64,000 nt of DNA from Glandiceps talaboti (GCF_964340395.1 NC_135560.1:24731675-24795674), one strand, 5' to 3'. Counted from the first letter of the stretch, positions 25,909-47,344 are shown. The notes: generated from the letters alone by a model not told the origin. Program-made: numbers and translations.

Positions 25909-25990
<82 letters not shown>
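25909..25990. repeat. (TA)n tract at an inverted-repeat junction
   Basis: About 41 TA units. 'ttcttttgaattaagt' lies on the left and its inverse 'acttaattcaaaagaa' on the right, so the tract is the centre of a near-perfect palindrome. Confidence 0.95.
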
Positions 25991-25993
<3 letters not shown>

Positions 25994-26063
25994 TTAATTC
26001 AAAAGAATAAAGATGTTATAAGTCGTTATTCTTTTGAATTAAAGTCTATAATGCTCTGCTACA

Positions 26064-27781
26064 CACACTTATACTTACGATATAATATATGTATATCCTT
26101 GGGCATTTTGTTATGTCGCGAGAAAACCGAAAAACCAGCTATCAGGACAACTTTCTGAGGTAGAATCTGCAATTTTGTTTTTATATAACTCGCATTGCAA
26201 TGTTCATTCCCCATTGGCAACTGGACTACCGCGGTGAAGATGAATTATTACCGAATTCTGATTGTAATAACCGGTCATGAAAATAAGCAGCCCAAAAATC
26301 TAGTGAGACTTCGTTTGTATTGCAACTGATACAAACATAAATCATTTACTTATAATCCCCGAGGATTAAATTTGAGAGATTTAATTTCAGATTTTAGAGT
26401 TTCCAGTTGGAAATCTGTCAGGGAGGAAAACTTACTCTGATACGACACAAATACTGAGAAGAATTACAGAAGACTGATGATATACATGAAAATAGTTTAT
26501 TCATGTCATGACAGTATCAATGAACACAGGATAAGAGGAAAATTAACTTCAAACAAGTTGAGTCAAATGAGAACAATTTATTGTGTATCGGTCATAGGCA
26601 GAAGACAGTACAGTGCACCTCCAAAATAATAGAATTTACATACATGTACATGACATTTACATATCCACACGATAGGAGAATACAATGTAAATATTTGCTT
26701 GGTAATACAATTATTGGTGCGATAGCAGAAAATAGTTATTTCTCATGTAGTTTCTCTGAATTAATACATGTTCTGTGGTCCACCACGGGTGAAGTTTTAA
26801 TCTTTGGAAAATCGACTGAATAACAAAAATGAAACAATCGGTAAAATATAACTTTTCAAATGGTTGTATTTTGAACTGAAGTAGAACACTGCAGACCTCA
26901 ATAATGAATGTTGTTGCTTTGCAGTTTGCTTGTAGTTTGCATTATAATAGGTTTGCAGAGCACTTACATGTCTAAAACTTCAATTGTAAAGAGATATAGA
27001 ACAACGAAGCACATGTTACATTCAACTGAGACCTGATTTAATCCAATGTTATCTTTCTGGTATCCTTTCTAGCACATCCTATTCAAATCTGAAAGCAACG
27101 TTTTCTATGTTCACATTTAATTTCAAATAATACAATAATAACCATGAGTAAACCGTGATAAAACGTACAATGATCAAATATTTTGTTGTGTCAATTAACA
27201 AGCACCATGTTATATTTGATTAAGATTATATAAACCATCAATCAATTCTTTTGAAGCGTATATTTCCTTCGGTTAGGCAGATACATTGTAAAAAATTACG
27301 TCATTAGACAATTTACATTTTTCTTTTCAAACATGATGTAAATGCGTTTTGACTATTCCGACTTTGTTCAATGCTTAGCGCAAAGTGAAAAGTCAGGCTT
27401 TCGTGGTTTCAAACACGCGAATAATATCATCTTAGTAATGTTGCTGCCGCTACTAATATAAGGAAATTATTATATATTTAAATAACTCAATCTCTACCAG
27501 CCAACTCCAAGTCTAATTAGCTTGATTTTCAAGTATGTGTGTCAATCGTTCGCTAATTACTATGCAACATTTTCTCATTATGAGAATGGCTATTAACAGA
27601 AGCGGAACTAGCTGTCTCTACGGTAATAAAGACGGGTTCACACGAACAAAACGGACAACAATGAACTTACTTCTGTCGTTTTCACGTATTCAAAACAATT
27701 CATTTTTTGAGCATTTACTGAACAAAACGTACAAGTGCTACTACAGAAATCAAGCTATCGACAAACTAATATAGATACAAA
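26064..27781. other. No gene recognised
   Basis: AT-rich non-coding sequence. The short open frames here resemble nothing I know. Confidence 0.5.
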
Positions 27782-28750
<969 letters not shown>

Positions 28751-28954
28751 ATAAACTAAAAACTATTGTAACAGTTGTTGATTGTGATAGGTAACACAAG
28801 TGGGTGTATAGCGGTGTTTTGGTTTTGTGGATATAAGGGCGACTTCAGTCATTACAAGGGGGGGGGAGGAGGGCTGGGGGAAATCAAGCCCAGTCTGTGG
28901 CATAAAATGTGAACCCCCCCGTCCCCCATGCTAAAAAGTGACACTCCCTCAATC

Positions 28955-29215
28955 CCCAAACAGGAAATTTTAAATTGAGAATACAACACCCTCGCTCAAA
29001 CTGGGGGTATCTTCACCTCATAGTACCGTTTCTTAACAGTTTTGCCCCTTTTTATTCTGTAGAAGTGTAAACCAGGGATGTTTTTCGTATTGTTCAGACA
29101 TCGAGGAAAGGCGTGCTCTATGATTAAGCGACTAGCCTACATCATGTATACCCTCAATGTAAACACAGGCAGGAAGTAGAGCACCGCCATAGCAAAGATT
29201 GGAAAGATCAATTCA
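28955..29215 (+). repeat. Dispersed repeat, also at 46,166-46,400
   Basis: Shared landmarks in order: 'aaacaggaaatt', 'ttgagaatac', 'cacctcatagtac', 'gatgtttttcgtattgtt', 'gtgctctatgattaa' and 'ttggaaagatc'. Preceded by a C/G-rich stretch at 28,855-28,950. Class unknown. Confidence 0.75.
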
Positions 29216-29572
29216 CCAAACTGCACAGTTATCGATTTCATGTCAATTCCATGGACGTGTCATTGGGCCTATCAGGGTCCACCCTTTCAATACTTTTTAA
29301 TTCCTTTGCAAAGAAATATTACAATATTAAGGCTGCTGATGTGTTGTAGTCAATTAACGTCAATGCATTATACAAAGGTCGTGAGAAATATACAATATAG
29401 AAAAATATACAAAGCTTATAATGTTATAATGAGAATTAAGATAAAGTATTGATATTGAACGTGGATATACTACAAACATACATGCGTACATCCATACAAT
29501 CACTCACCCAACTGTACTGGAAAAATAGATTGTCTCGACAGATGTACTCAATTCAAAAGGTTACGCTCAGGT

Positions 29573-29861
29573 GTATATGTTACACCCCATCCGTGAAACT
29601 ACCCAATTCATGAAATGTGCATGCAACTTTGCATAAGAGTATAGATTACGATCTAAAAGGGGCCAAATTAAATTTTTGGGGCAAGAGTTTTGAACTGGGG
29701 TGTTGATTATCGAACTTTATTAAAAAAGTATGTATGTATGTATGTATGTATGTATGTATGTATGTATGTATGTATGTATGTATGTATACTATGTATGTAT
29801 GTATGTATGTATGTATGTATGTATGTATGTATGTATGTATGTATGTATGTATGTATGTATG
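29573..29861. repeat. Dispersed repeat (copy of 25,041) with (GTAT)n tail
   Basis: 29,573-29,727 matches the left part of 25,041-25,223 but lacks about 35 bp of its middle. It ends 'cgaactttattaaaaaa', directly followed by about 33 GTAT units (29,728-29,861) interrupted once by 'actatg'. Confidence 0.8.
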
Positions 29862-30437
29862 CACTTTATCCACCATTACAATATCAGTACTCAAAACCTA
29901 CTGCATATACATTGTATATCATACAAATATATCCAAAGTACGAAAATGCTCTCTCGTAATAAAGGACAAACTTATGCTTATGGTGTTCTTACATACTTTT
30001 CGTGATATACCTGATTAGGTGAATTGTAAATGTGTAAAATATTTTACTAAACTCAACATTGTATGCTAAAGCATGTACACATTAGTAGTCTTTTTCTGAA
30101 CTGATTCTAGATGAAATATTGAAATACACACTCTACTGACATAATTGCTTGTTTGCAATCAAATACAACTTCACTGCAAACAAAGGCACATCTTTTTACT
30201 TAAATTGTCAATAAATGAAAAACCATAATTACATCACGAATACTGTTATATGTACATTGTAATCTGGAAAGCTATTTTACACTTGTCACTTTCAAGGCGA
30301 GAAGATAGAATCTTCTACATGTAGGAATTGGAACGTGCTCAAGAGTGACTAACTGCATGTAAGTTACACTCTGGTATATCCTGAAGACTATGGACGCCAT
30401 TGCTTAGACACCACTCAAAATACTATTCTAATTAGTT

Positions 30438-30753
30438 TTAAAGTGGCCATATGGATGAGTATTTATTTTTAATTTTTAATTTATAAAACAACCTTAATAT
30501 ACTTTTCTACTCGAAAATACAATATAAAAGAACATATATCAAGTCCATGTATGTAACTTAATAAATTGCAAAACTAAAAAGTGTATAAAAAATTTGTTAC
30601 TGTACGTAGTGTTTTGCAATTTATTGAGTTACAAACAAGGATTTGATATATGTTCTTTTACATTGTATTTCCAAGTACAAAACATAGTAGAGTTGTTTTA
30701 TCAATGAAAATTTCCAGATAAATAGCCAATTTTCATCCATGTGGCCACGTTAA
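30438..30753. mobile_element. MITE-like foldback element (~316 bp) between TTAA sites
   Basis: Outer inverted ends 'gtggccatatggatga' (30,443-30,458) and 'tcatccatgtggccac' (30,733-30,748). Inner arms 30,513-30,574 and 30,610-30,672 pair over about 60 bp ('tacaatataaaagaacat', 'aataaattgcaaaac'). Both ends touch TTAA (30,438-30,441; 30,750-30,753), which would fit a TTAA target-site duplication. No coding sequence inside. Confidence 0.75.
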
Positions 30754-32576
30754 TGATGGGCTATTTCATTCAAATACTGATATTCAAATATGTGCTCGCA
30801 CGTACTTCTACTGAGAGGTGTTCGGTGGTGAATTCTTCAGACCTAATTTGAATGAAATCATTAACACCATAGCGTAATAACTTAGCCTTGTTTATATAGA
30901 AGCACTGACTGTAAACAACACAAATGAGCACCAGATATCAGATCAGCCCATTTTGCAAATAAAGGAAACTACAATTTGAAGAAGTCCATGTTTAGTCCCG
31001 CCATATTGAAATATATTAGTCTTATACACACGTAGAAATGTTTTATTTATACAATGCCCTAAGTAATCCTGTGTACGAAATCAATGTGGTAGATTTGATC
31101 TCAAACTCTATGGCCATGAAACGCACCGACACTCAGTAAAAATAGATAAACAAACAACACAAGGATATCTCTCACCTCCCAGTGACAAGGAAATGCATGA
31201 GTAAGCATACAGTATCCTTTTAATGCTTACATACCCTGAACAAATACGTTTATTCGCACTTAAAAAATGGAAAGGATATTTTCCTTATCGCTCACAATCA
31301 TGTACTAGAGGAAAAACAGACCTGAAAGTAAAAGTGAAATCACTTATGCTATGACGAATGGTACAGAAATTCACAAGACACCGACTTCCAGATAACGCGA
31401 ACTTTGCATTAAAAACAATCTACAATAATATGGCCTCAAGGAGTCACAGGAAGGTTCTGCTTTTGGGAATACAGGCACAAAGATTATAACTCCATGTGAT
31501 TTTTTGAGAGAATTTTTTGCATGACGACAAGCACTAAGAGGTCGAAGCTCAATCTTCATTAAATCAAATAATATTCCTATTCACGCACAATTTCAGGCAT
31601 GAAATGACAGACGAGAAAGGTCGAATCGGAACGTATGTATTCCCTAAGAAATGAGTAGTTTCAGAGTTCCAATATTCTTCTTGTTGTTCAAGCGTATGAA
31701 TAAGTTTAGGACCCGTCTTTCTGATAGATTTGGATATAAGAGGCACTTTGTATTAGTGCATGGCAGTTAATAGGATTTGTTTCTATGGATATAGTGCTAG
31801 TGACGTCAACCAGATATATTCTGCTGTATTATACCGCGATCATGATAAATATACAACGGCAAGTATTATGATACCCATACAAGAACAGTGATAAATCCGA
31901 TTATTAAACAACTATAGTTAAATTTAATATTTGTCTTACAAACATCAATAAATTAGGTCTTACCTCTGTGCCTTTTTGTAATTAACATCACTTATGCTTT
32001 TAGCACACAAAGACTGTGGATACCTATTATTTTGGTTGTGATCCGACACACATGCCATGTGCATCTTCACAATCAACAAAATGAAATGGGCAAAACCAAA
32101 TCGAGACAAAGCAAGTAATACCTGATAGCTACGAGTAAATTCCTTGGTTGTTTTTCCACACAACGCTGGGCAGATTCGTAAACATTTATGACAATTGTTA
32201 ATGAAATAGCATGGGAAATGTTAAAACCCAGTTCAAAATAGGATTAAAATTTAGGCGTGAAAGACAATTTCTTGCAGAGTTTAAAAGTTGGTCATGAACA
32301 AAAGAATGACCACATTTAGTCCATATGGCTCCAGGTCCACTGATTTGATAACGCGAATGAGATAACCTGGGATTGAAAACATAGCCTTTAAAGTGCATGA
32401 CCAATTTTTTCAATTCAATATTTGTCATTGGATGATTTATGGTGTAAATACATAAAATGAATAAATAGTCCAGTCTGAATAATATTTTACATAGGAGTTC
32501 ATGATGCTAATGTCTAATACAAGGCGCGCCCACACAATGACCAATGTCATTGAGATGAACATGATTGGATTAGAGA
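30754..32576. other. No gene recognised
   Basis: AT-rich non-coding sequence. Nothing recognised. Confidence 0.5.
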
Positions 32577-32832
32577 TATCAAGTTGTGTGAGACTGGCAA
32601 TAGGGTTTTATGTTGAGAATCAGGTTGTGTGAGACTGGCGATAGGGTTTTATGTCGAGATAAATACAATCAAGTTGTGTGAGACTGGCGGTAGGGTTTTA
32701 TGTCCAGATAAATACAATCAAGTTGTGTGAGACTGGCGGTAGGGTTTTATGTCCAGATAAATACAATCAAGTTGTGTGAGACTGGCGGTAGGGTTTTATG
32801 TAGGGTTTTATGTCGAGATAAATACAATCAGT
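32577..32832. repeat. Short tandem array, ~48-bp unit, 5 copies
   Basis: 'gttgtgtgagactggc' recurs at about 32,584, 32,624, 32,673, 32,720 and 32,768, each followed by 'tagggttttatgt'. The later units add 'gataaatacaatcaa'. A stray half-copy ('caagttgtgtgagactg') lies at about 33,783. Confidence 0.92.
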
Positions 32833-32903
32833 GCTGTCGAGATGTATAAACAGTAGCAACACGCACACTACTACTATTACAATAGACTTGGTAGATTGGT
32901 TAA

Positions 32904-33080
32904 ATAATAAAACATATATCACAATTTATTGCCTGCACAAGGGTTGGTACTTTTTACCAAAAATTTGATGATGCCAAAGCCGAATGCGAGGGCATCATCA
33001 AAAATTTGGTGAAGAGTGCCAGGCCGAAGGCACGCATTAAATTGTGATATTGCCCGAGCGCATGTGTTATTAATTTTATT
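32904..33080. repeat. Imperfect palindromic element (~175 bp)
   Basis: Inner arms 'aaatttgatgatgcc' (to 32,975) and 'ggcatcatcaaaaattt' (from 32,991) are inverted. Outer pair 'tatcacaattta' and 'taaattgtgatat' continues the palindrome. It resembles a small foldback element; class unknown. Confidence 0.6.
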
Positions 33081-34402
33081 ACACTCCACTCATTCATCCA
33101 ATCATTCATATAGCTACTCTTCATTCGAATCCATCCACATTCGTCATCGATAGAAAGGTTCCCTTTGATGATGCATTTCGAATTGTACTTGCAGATAAGC
33201 ATCGAATATGGACATGGCCTGCATTATTAGGAGGAGCTCGAGTGTCCCCACAGCTAATCTGTAATTTGCAAGAAATAAGCTTGTGTGTCTCACTGTTACT
33301 TTGTCATCTCGAGCGCGCAACATTGGATAAACATGCGCAACGGTTGAAATAAATCCAGAGGGTTATAGTGCTGGGCATTTGATTTGTCTCTGTGCACGCG
33401 CGGACAATATCACCGCGCGGCAATAGTCTATTTAAAGAAGATCATGTGATTCCATTCTGACCAATGACAGTTTGTGTAAGAACGTCGAGGTGTACTAAAC
33501 ATGTTTAAACATCCAAATATTCATCTTTACTTTCCGGTGACAGCACTGGCCACACAGTAAATTTGATTGATATGACCACACTGATGGGTATCGAATGAGT
33601 AACTGATCAATGTAACGAGGTTAACAAGAATGTCAAGTTGACGGACAGGGGAGAGGGGGCGCACTTCTATCCTAATTGAGCGCTCCCCAAAATTGCGTAC
33701 ATGCATTGAATCTGCATACTCATCCGGTAAAGGATGTGAACGAACATACTCTGTGGTATGATTAAAATAACGTTTACATGATCAAGTTGTGTGAGACTGT
33801 GGTATGACGTAGCAAACAGCCAAACTAATCAACACTTATAGCTTTACTACCTGTGAAAGCCTTCTAGATTTAAAGTACACACGCTTTCCACTGTTCTGAT
33901 ACTTTATAAATATATGTCCTCGTAAAAATCAGAGGAATTTGAGTAATGATATATATAATGTGTAGAAACCCTAGTTTATGCAAAAGCCCAGCCGTCACAA
34001 TACTTCGGTTATTCGTTTCAATACACTTTTAATTAAAGGAACACACTCTAACAGTTTTGTAGATGCGTGAACAACGACTCCAGCCGCGGTGTGATGATTT
34101 CTGTCTTTGCACGTGGTGTTGTCTTCTTCAGTACCTATACATGTTTGGTTAACGGGGCGACATGTCTATCTAACAGGGATATTCCTGTTCTTTTGATGCG
34201 AAGTATGTAAAGTCATCTTGTTAAATGACAAGGTGTGTCTATGTATATGTAGATAGAATGTACAGTACACATGATATTCTGTGACCTGCTAAGTTTTCCA
34301 AATAACAACCTGGGCTCTTTAAAAAACTCTCCTCGTCGTACCTTTAATCATCGAAAAGCTAACATGTGTGGTGACGTCATTGCCTTTTCCCCCATGACGT
34401 AT
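33081..34402. other. No gene recognised; possible receptor 3' UTR side
   Basis: Directly 3' of the minus-strand receptor gene, so part may be its 3' UTR. No other feature recognised. Confidence 0.4.
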
Positions 34403-41207
<6,805 letters not shown>

Positions 41208-41451
41208 CTATTAAAAAATCATAAGAGGTTGTTAGAGAAGTATTCCAATGATGGAATAATAAAGATATTTGTAAATGATTTCATTGTCAACCATCCATCT
41301 CATAAAAATGTAAGTATTGCGATTAGCAAGCTAACAGAGTAAAATCAAGCATGTATTGGATTACTAGTTAGTGAGCATTCCTGATAATCATTCGGATTGA
41401 ACAAAGGGGCATTCTTACCTCCTTAACGATGATATTTTGAGATAGCGATGC

Positions 41452-41452
41452 C

Positions 41453-41508
<56 letters not shown>
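41452..41508. repeat. (TGTC)n microsatellite
   Basis: About 14 units upstream of the receptor exon. Confidence 0.95.
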
Positions 41509-43695
41509 ATATCATAAATAGACACGATGGATGTGGCTTTCATAATACTGACCAATTTGCATATTGATTATATTCATAAAATAGGAGGCATGTTATCTAT
41601 TGCATCTCGTATACTGATTTTTACCTCACTAAAGTGGATAAATCGATGAAATCATGGTACATATATCCAATAGATTTGAATACTGGGGCTTGCTTATTAT
41701 ATGATTAATTTACATGTACTACCAAGAATCTGATAAGAGGATATCTCTAATTAGATGTTTGTACTTTTGGAACCTGTTGCAGTCATTAAAATACCAAATT
41801 GGTAGGGGGTCACCCTGTTTTTGAAATTGGCAGTAGGGGGGGGGGGGTCATGCTGTTTTGAAAATTGTGGATGGGGAGGGGGGTCATTGTGTTTTGGATT
41901 GTGATGGAAGAAAAAAATCCTTTTCTACAATGGCATATTGCCTTGTCTGAAATGTGGTACATGTAAATATTTGTTCTTGTCCCTGTTTCTTACATGAATT
42001 CTTTAATATTACTTATTAGTTCAAACATAACTATGCTATACATATAAATATAAATGTATTACCTAGCTACCACACCAATTACAGAACATGTCATGTAAAT
42101 GCTTGGCTGTTTCACAATCAATGCTTCACTGATATTGCACTTTGGGGCAAAAGTGAACTTGAAGGTTTCGTAATGGTAATCTTCATAGATAGTTTATAAA
42201 AGAAGTTAATCTAAATTGTTCTACTCGTCAGTATGAACTTGTCAGAAGGGATTAATACACTTTCTATTTTGGACACTACATGTTATTGACACTACAAATC
42301 ACCATATTTCATCAGAGTCCAGTTTCTATTATAGGTATGACCACCTAAAGTTCTCTAACATATCGGTGACTTTACTAAACATGTAATATTAATGCCCATA
42401 TTCCAATGTTACGGGCCCATTTTTATGTGACATGGGGAAACTCATTTAAAACTTGCATTTACGTTAGCTTTTCGAAGCTTAGAAATATTACCTCAAAGGC
42501 TATGAATAACCTAAACATTGCCTTAAAAATAGAAGCAAAAAACTCCCGATCTGCCAGAGGGAAAACCCCAAGGACTCCCTCACCCCAGAGGTCACTCATG
42601 CATTCAACCAACAATCAGATACACCAACAACCTTTTTACTGTCATAATGGTATTAAACTTTTCTTAAATATTTTCACCCTATTTGTTTTTTTCATGTTTG
42701 ATGTAGTTTTACAAAATTGAAAGATTGGTACACTCCTCATCAGCAAACTTAACTTTTCTGATTTTGACTCATGCAGAATCACATATATATTATTGCGATA
42801 CACACTACATAAAAAGACACGGCAGCCAAAGTAGAGTCGACTAAAGAGATATTCTTGATGGAATTAGATAGAAAATAGTACAATCAATTTGTCTAAATGC
42901 GAACCATTTACGCATGTGACATCGAGTCACCTCGGTAAAAATTAGCATGGCATTTCAGCGATTGTAGAACATACACTATAATACTATTGTAACTAATCCA
43001 AAATACTGTATTTGTAGTTTGTATAAAGCGATTGGTAAAAACTCTTGCATCTGACCTCTAAGCTATCATTTTTGTTCACTATTACAAATGATTTGGCAGC
43101 TACGTTATTATTCGTTGTGTTATTTGTGAATGATCGAAATAACAGACTGGTTACCTAGGCAACTTTTTCAAACCAGAGCAATTTCCCCCTACACCCTGAG
43201 CTTGTCCATTGTTATCAGGAAAATTGAAAACCTCTTTTTATGGTCTTGAGCTCGAGGCACGATCAATTCATAACAGTACGTAGGCATGGACTACTACGCT
43301 TGGGGGTGTAATTCATGATAGCACATGGACTACTATGCTTGGAAAGCACAAATCATGACTGTTTCCTTTACGAGACAGGAAATACGTGGATTTAAAATAT
43401 ATCAAAGGTCAAAGTAAGCTGACAAAAAAAGTACCACTCGCCGACATGGCTTGATGTTTATACCGAGCAGCTGTCTCGAATGATAACACATCGTTTTTAT
43501 ACAGCCTTCAGTGATTGGCTTAGATCGTATCACGTGGTATGGACTATTGGCCAATAGTGACCTCAATGTGCATATAGAGGGAATATTTGTTTAAATTTTC
43601 CCCAGGGCACTATTACACTAGCACGGAAGTTCTAACGGTGATTTGCTTTGACTCTGGAAAGAGTACTTGCCCGAAAATGTCATGTGTTATTATAC
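41509..43695. other. No gene recognised
   Basis: Non-coding. A G-rich degenerate stretch at 41,800-41,900 resembles those at 13,100 and 28,860. A plus-strand open frame at 42,406-42,720 has no recognisable domain. Confidence 0.45.
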
Positions 43696-43846
43696 ACTTA
43701 TTGCCTGGCTAGGAAAGCACGAGTAGACGTCATATTTCCCACCCTACCGCTAAGTAGCAACTATTTCCAGACGAGGGATATAGTTGCTACATAACAGCCT
43801 TTGGGTTAATAGATGTCTACTAGTGCCCTCATAACCAGGCAATAGG
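43696..43846. repeat. Palindromic foldback element (~150 bp)
   Basis: Outer arms 'ttattgcctggcta' and 'ataaccaggcaatagg', next 'agtagacgtc' and 'gatgtctact', inner 'gtagcaactat' and 'atagttgctac' around a 14-base centre. MITE-like. Confidence 0.7.
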
Positions 43847-45779
43847 TATTAACTATCTATAAGTCAAGAAGCTAAGTTTAGTAATTTATTAGAAAGAAAG
43901 CGTTGTATGTATAAACCCTTGAATCTTTTTGACAATCGTCTTCAGAAACTATTGATCATGAAGTGGATACTAAAATGGATAACATCAGCTGTGATATTCG
44001 ACCTCCGAACGTCTAAAAGACACTTCTGTTCTAACTTTTTCTTTTATTGCACTTGACTATACAACCTGTGAATTGAGATATCTTCATATCTTAAAATAGA
44101 GAGTCAATCTTAAATTTAACATTCAATCTTAACTCTGAATTCTATTTGTTGATCCCAAGTTATAAATACCTATGTTTAAAACAAACTGTAAGAGCAGGAT
44201 TCTCAGTTACTGCTATGGTAGTTAGTCGTTCAGTCACCTAATCTTTCGCCCTTTTCTTCATTACTTGTAATTGACATCATCACAAGTTGTTTTCATACAT
44301 ATTCAACATATGGCACAGTTTGCAGATGTCGTTTTAATGCATTTGTAATATAACGCCCCTAGGGTAACATCCGTTTGATAGACTGATGCTACACATGAAA
44401 ATAAACATTGTGTGATAATACTTCAGTCGAAAGGTTGTTGTCAAAGTAACAACAAGTTTGCTTTGACTGGCTGTCACGATGTATCATGGGCTGTACGCTT
44501 TTGCAATGACTGTCATATATATTTGTCATATTATATATAAATGTCATCTCATGTACACCGGGGGTGGGGTGGGTGGTTGTTTTAAGCGCATTTTTCGCCG
44601 ACTGAATTTACTGGACAACTTGAACATTCCCTCGAGGGAGAAAATGTCATATGATATATACGTAGAGAAATTGTAAGTATTTAAGTTATGAACACAAATG
44701 CTTTAGTTGTAAACTTGCACATAATAGCCTAGTATTGTCGGCTTTGTTATGACAACAAGGTATGTAAAGAGACCACTGGGACATTTGATTGTGAAAACTC
44801 AATCGCATGTTGGTTTAGACGGCCGGCTGAAACCACAAGAGATTGAACCAAAAACACTGTGCGCGTTATCAAGAAAATTTAGTATCACCTATTATTTAGA
44901 TGGATCTTGAACGACTACTGATGATGATTTCCTTTATTTTCAAAATGTTTACATCAAAGTGGATTTCTTTTGCCAGATTCTCTTTGTTAATGTGTGCTAT
45001 TTTTACTCTTCCTTCCTGAATCACTTCAGACTGAAGCAGATATACACTACCTGTCAAATTGAATTTTATAAACTCAATAAAGCGTCTGATTAGTTGTGTT
45101 ATCTAGTTTGCTTCCATTTCTACTTCATGAAAAAGAGTGGGGTTAAATTTGTGGTTTTAATGGACAATGAAGAACACAGAATTTAACCGAGTAAATGTGA
45201 TTAGTTCTAAATGAGGCTACCTCACCTTTTTGAACGATATATATTACATCCGTTCATAGACTGGTACCGAGATAATGAACTTGACTCGGTAGACAAATGG
45301 GAACTATTGCTAGATGCATTTGATTTTGAATATTTGAGAAGTGGTAAATAAGTACAATCTTAAAGGGGAACAACACTCTAAGAGATAGACATATTTGTAA
45401 ACTTTGGGTTCTTGAGAGTTATTTATAAATATGTTACATTACGCGAGATTGAAAAGAAAAGCCGAGTTGAAACGTGTTCTCCACTCATTGTTCTGTGCAG
45501 GACCTTGCTTTGGACAGCATATAGCAATAGCTGAACATACTTATTTACGACTCCAAAGTGCTTTTTATCTTTCAATAAACAATCATAAATATTTGTGTTC
45601 AGACAAATTTTCAAGCCTCTAACCCTGAACATAGTTAAGGGGTTGATCTGTCCACCCTACCCATGGTTCATTAGTCCTGTATAATGCCTTTTAATTCTCA
45701 AAATTGTCCATATAGTATAATATTGTCTTATTAGCATTTCCTGAGTGATGAAGGCGTATCTTATTGACCATATTTAAAC
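43847..45779. other. No gene recognised
   Basis: AT-rich non-coding sequence. Nothing recognised. Confidence 0.5.
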
Positions 45780-46400
45780 TGAATGCCTCCCATAAGGGCA
45801 AACCATAGGTTTTTGCTCCTACATACATTGTTGGAATGCATTATTATTAAGATATAGCCTAATTACCGAAAATAATAAATTACGGACATTAATCATTACA
45901 AATAAAAACTATGCCAACATGCTTTATAGGATATATGTGCTTTGTTATGGTTGATGTCTGCGTCAAATTATATTGAATTTGAAACTTGCATTCTTAACAT
46001 ATAGTGTAATTACCAGAATTCATTAATCATGCAAGTTACTCATTAACACTAAAAACTAGGCCAACTGGCTGTATAGGACATGTGCTCTTTGTTATGGTAG
46101 ATATAGGTACCAACTGTTATGGAATTTGAATGTGCATTCTTTAGATACAGATTAATAGGCCAGTCCAGACTGCAAACAGGAAATTGAGAATACAGCGCCC
46201 ACGCCCAAATTGGGTGTATGATCACCTCATAGTACAATTTCTTAAGAGCTTTTTCCCTTGGTATTCTAGGATGTTTTTCGTATTGTTAAAACATCACGGA
46301 AAGCAGCAGTGCTCTATGATTAACCAAGTATACCCCCAAGGTACACATAGACAGGAATATAGGACCATCATGGCAAATGTTGGAAAGATCTATTACTGAA
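45780..46400 (+). repeat. Composite dispersed repeat with internal duplication
   Basis: 'tagtgtaattaccagaatt', 'aaactaggccaac' and 'gtgctctttgttatgg' at 46,000-46,110 echo 'tagcctaattaccgaaaat', 'aaactatgccaac' and 'gtgctttgttatgg' at 45,850-45,955, a diverged ~145-bp tandem duplication. 46,166-46,400 is the second copy of the repeat at 28,955. Confidence 0.65.
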
Positions 46401-47344
46401 ATTACTATTAGCTTATGGTTTTAATTCTGCAAATTTCTCATTAAAACCATAAGCTACATCAACTATCATTATATCAAGTTAGCAAGTCTTTCTTTATTCC
46501 AATAACGAAACATACCTCCGTCTATCCCCGAATGAGGGTTACAGAAATACATAAGAACGAATAAAGGAGATCATATGAGTCAAAAGCACAAACAACTGAG
46601 AAATAAATATGTATAACACCACAATGCAAAACAAGAAGAAAAACATGAAGGGTTGATATAGCATCAGTCAAGTCCGATTTAAAGGTCGAACGCATGAAGA
46701 TGTATGAATTTTGTAATAATTTCCTCAAATAGATATACTGAAATGTTTCTCACACAATTGATTTACTATACCAACATTGTTGAGATGTATAGCAATGACA
46801 CATCATGTTAAGAGTTTAGTATTGGAGCAACGGTTATCAAACTCATGTCAAAAGTAGGCATTATCAGATACAATCACGCTTTAAACAAATAAATCACAGT
46901 CTCCATAAGTAAATGTACCGTACAGGCATACCAAAAAGAATGCGATCAGTGCACAAAATGCAGGTTCGACAAGGTAATTACAAGGTTATTGCAAATTTGT
47001 TATATGGATATTACATAAAATTACAACTCTGAAAAATTCACCACTCTATTAAACACACACTCCTCCCGACACTATGCCAATATTACTAATTATCAGGATG
47101 GCTGATTGTGATGTTATTAACTTGTGTACATTTATATCAAATTCCGCATGAGTTTAACAGGTGAATCCTATCACATGAACACACTAAATACATGCATATT
47201 CAAATCCTATGCATTGTATCGAATGTTTCAAAAGCGACTTACGGATTCTTCATTTTTGAAGACGTCTTTTGTATTCATTTTGTATATTTGTATCATATGT
47301 CTCTTTGAAAGTGTAGCTTATTTTTGTCATCTGGTGAAATAAAT
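46401..47344. other. No gene recognised
   Basis: AT-rich. The end (47,250-47,344, 'ggtgaaataaatttcattc') reads like a retroposon 3' UTR before the tetranucleotide tail. Confidence 0.4.

Larger units (their letters stand above)
25566..26063 (+). mobile_element. PLE terminal repeat, copy B
   Basis: Matches 63,335-63,668: 'cctctgtttaactgagaaac', 'aaaaaatccgaactggtc', 'tagtttagtccgaccatctt', the hammerhead block, then 'ctataatgctctgctac'. A 39-bp segment is directly duplicated at about 25,616-25,693. Compared with copy C, this copy holds an extra (TA)n tract flanked by inverted and direct repeats of the 'ttattcttttgaatta' segment. Confidence 0.75.
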
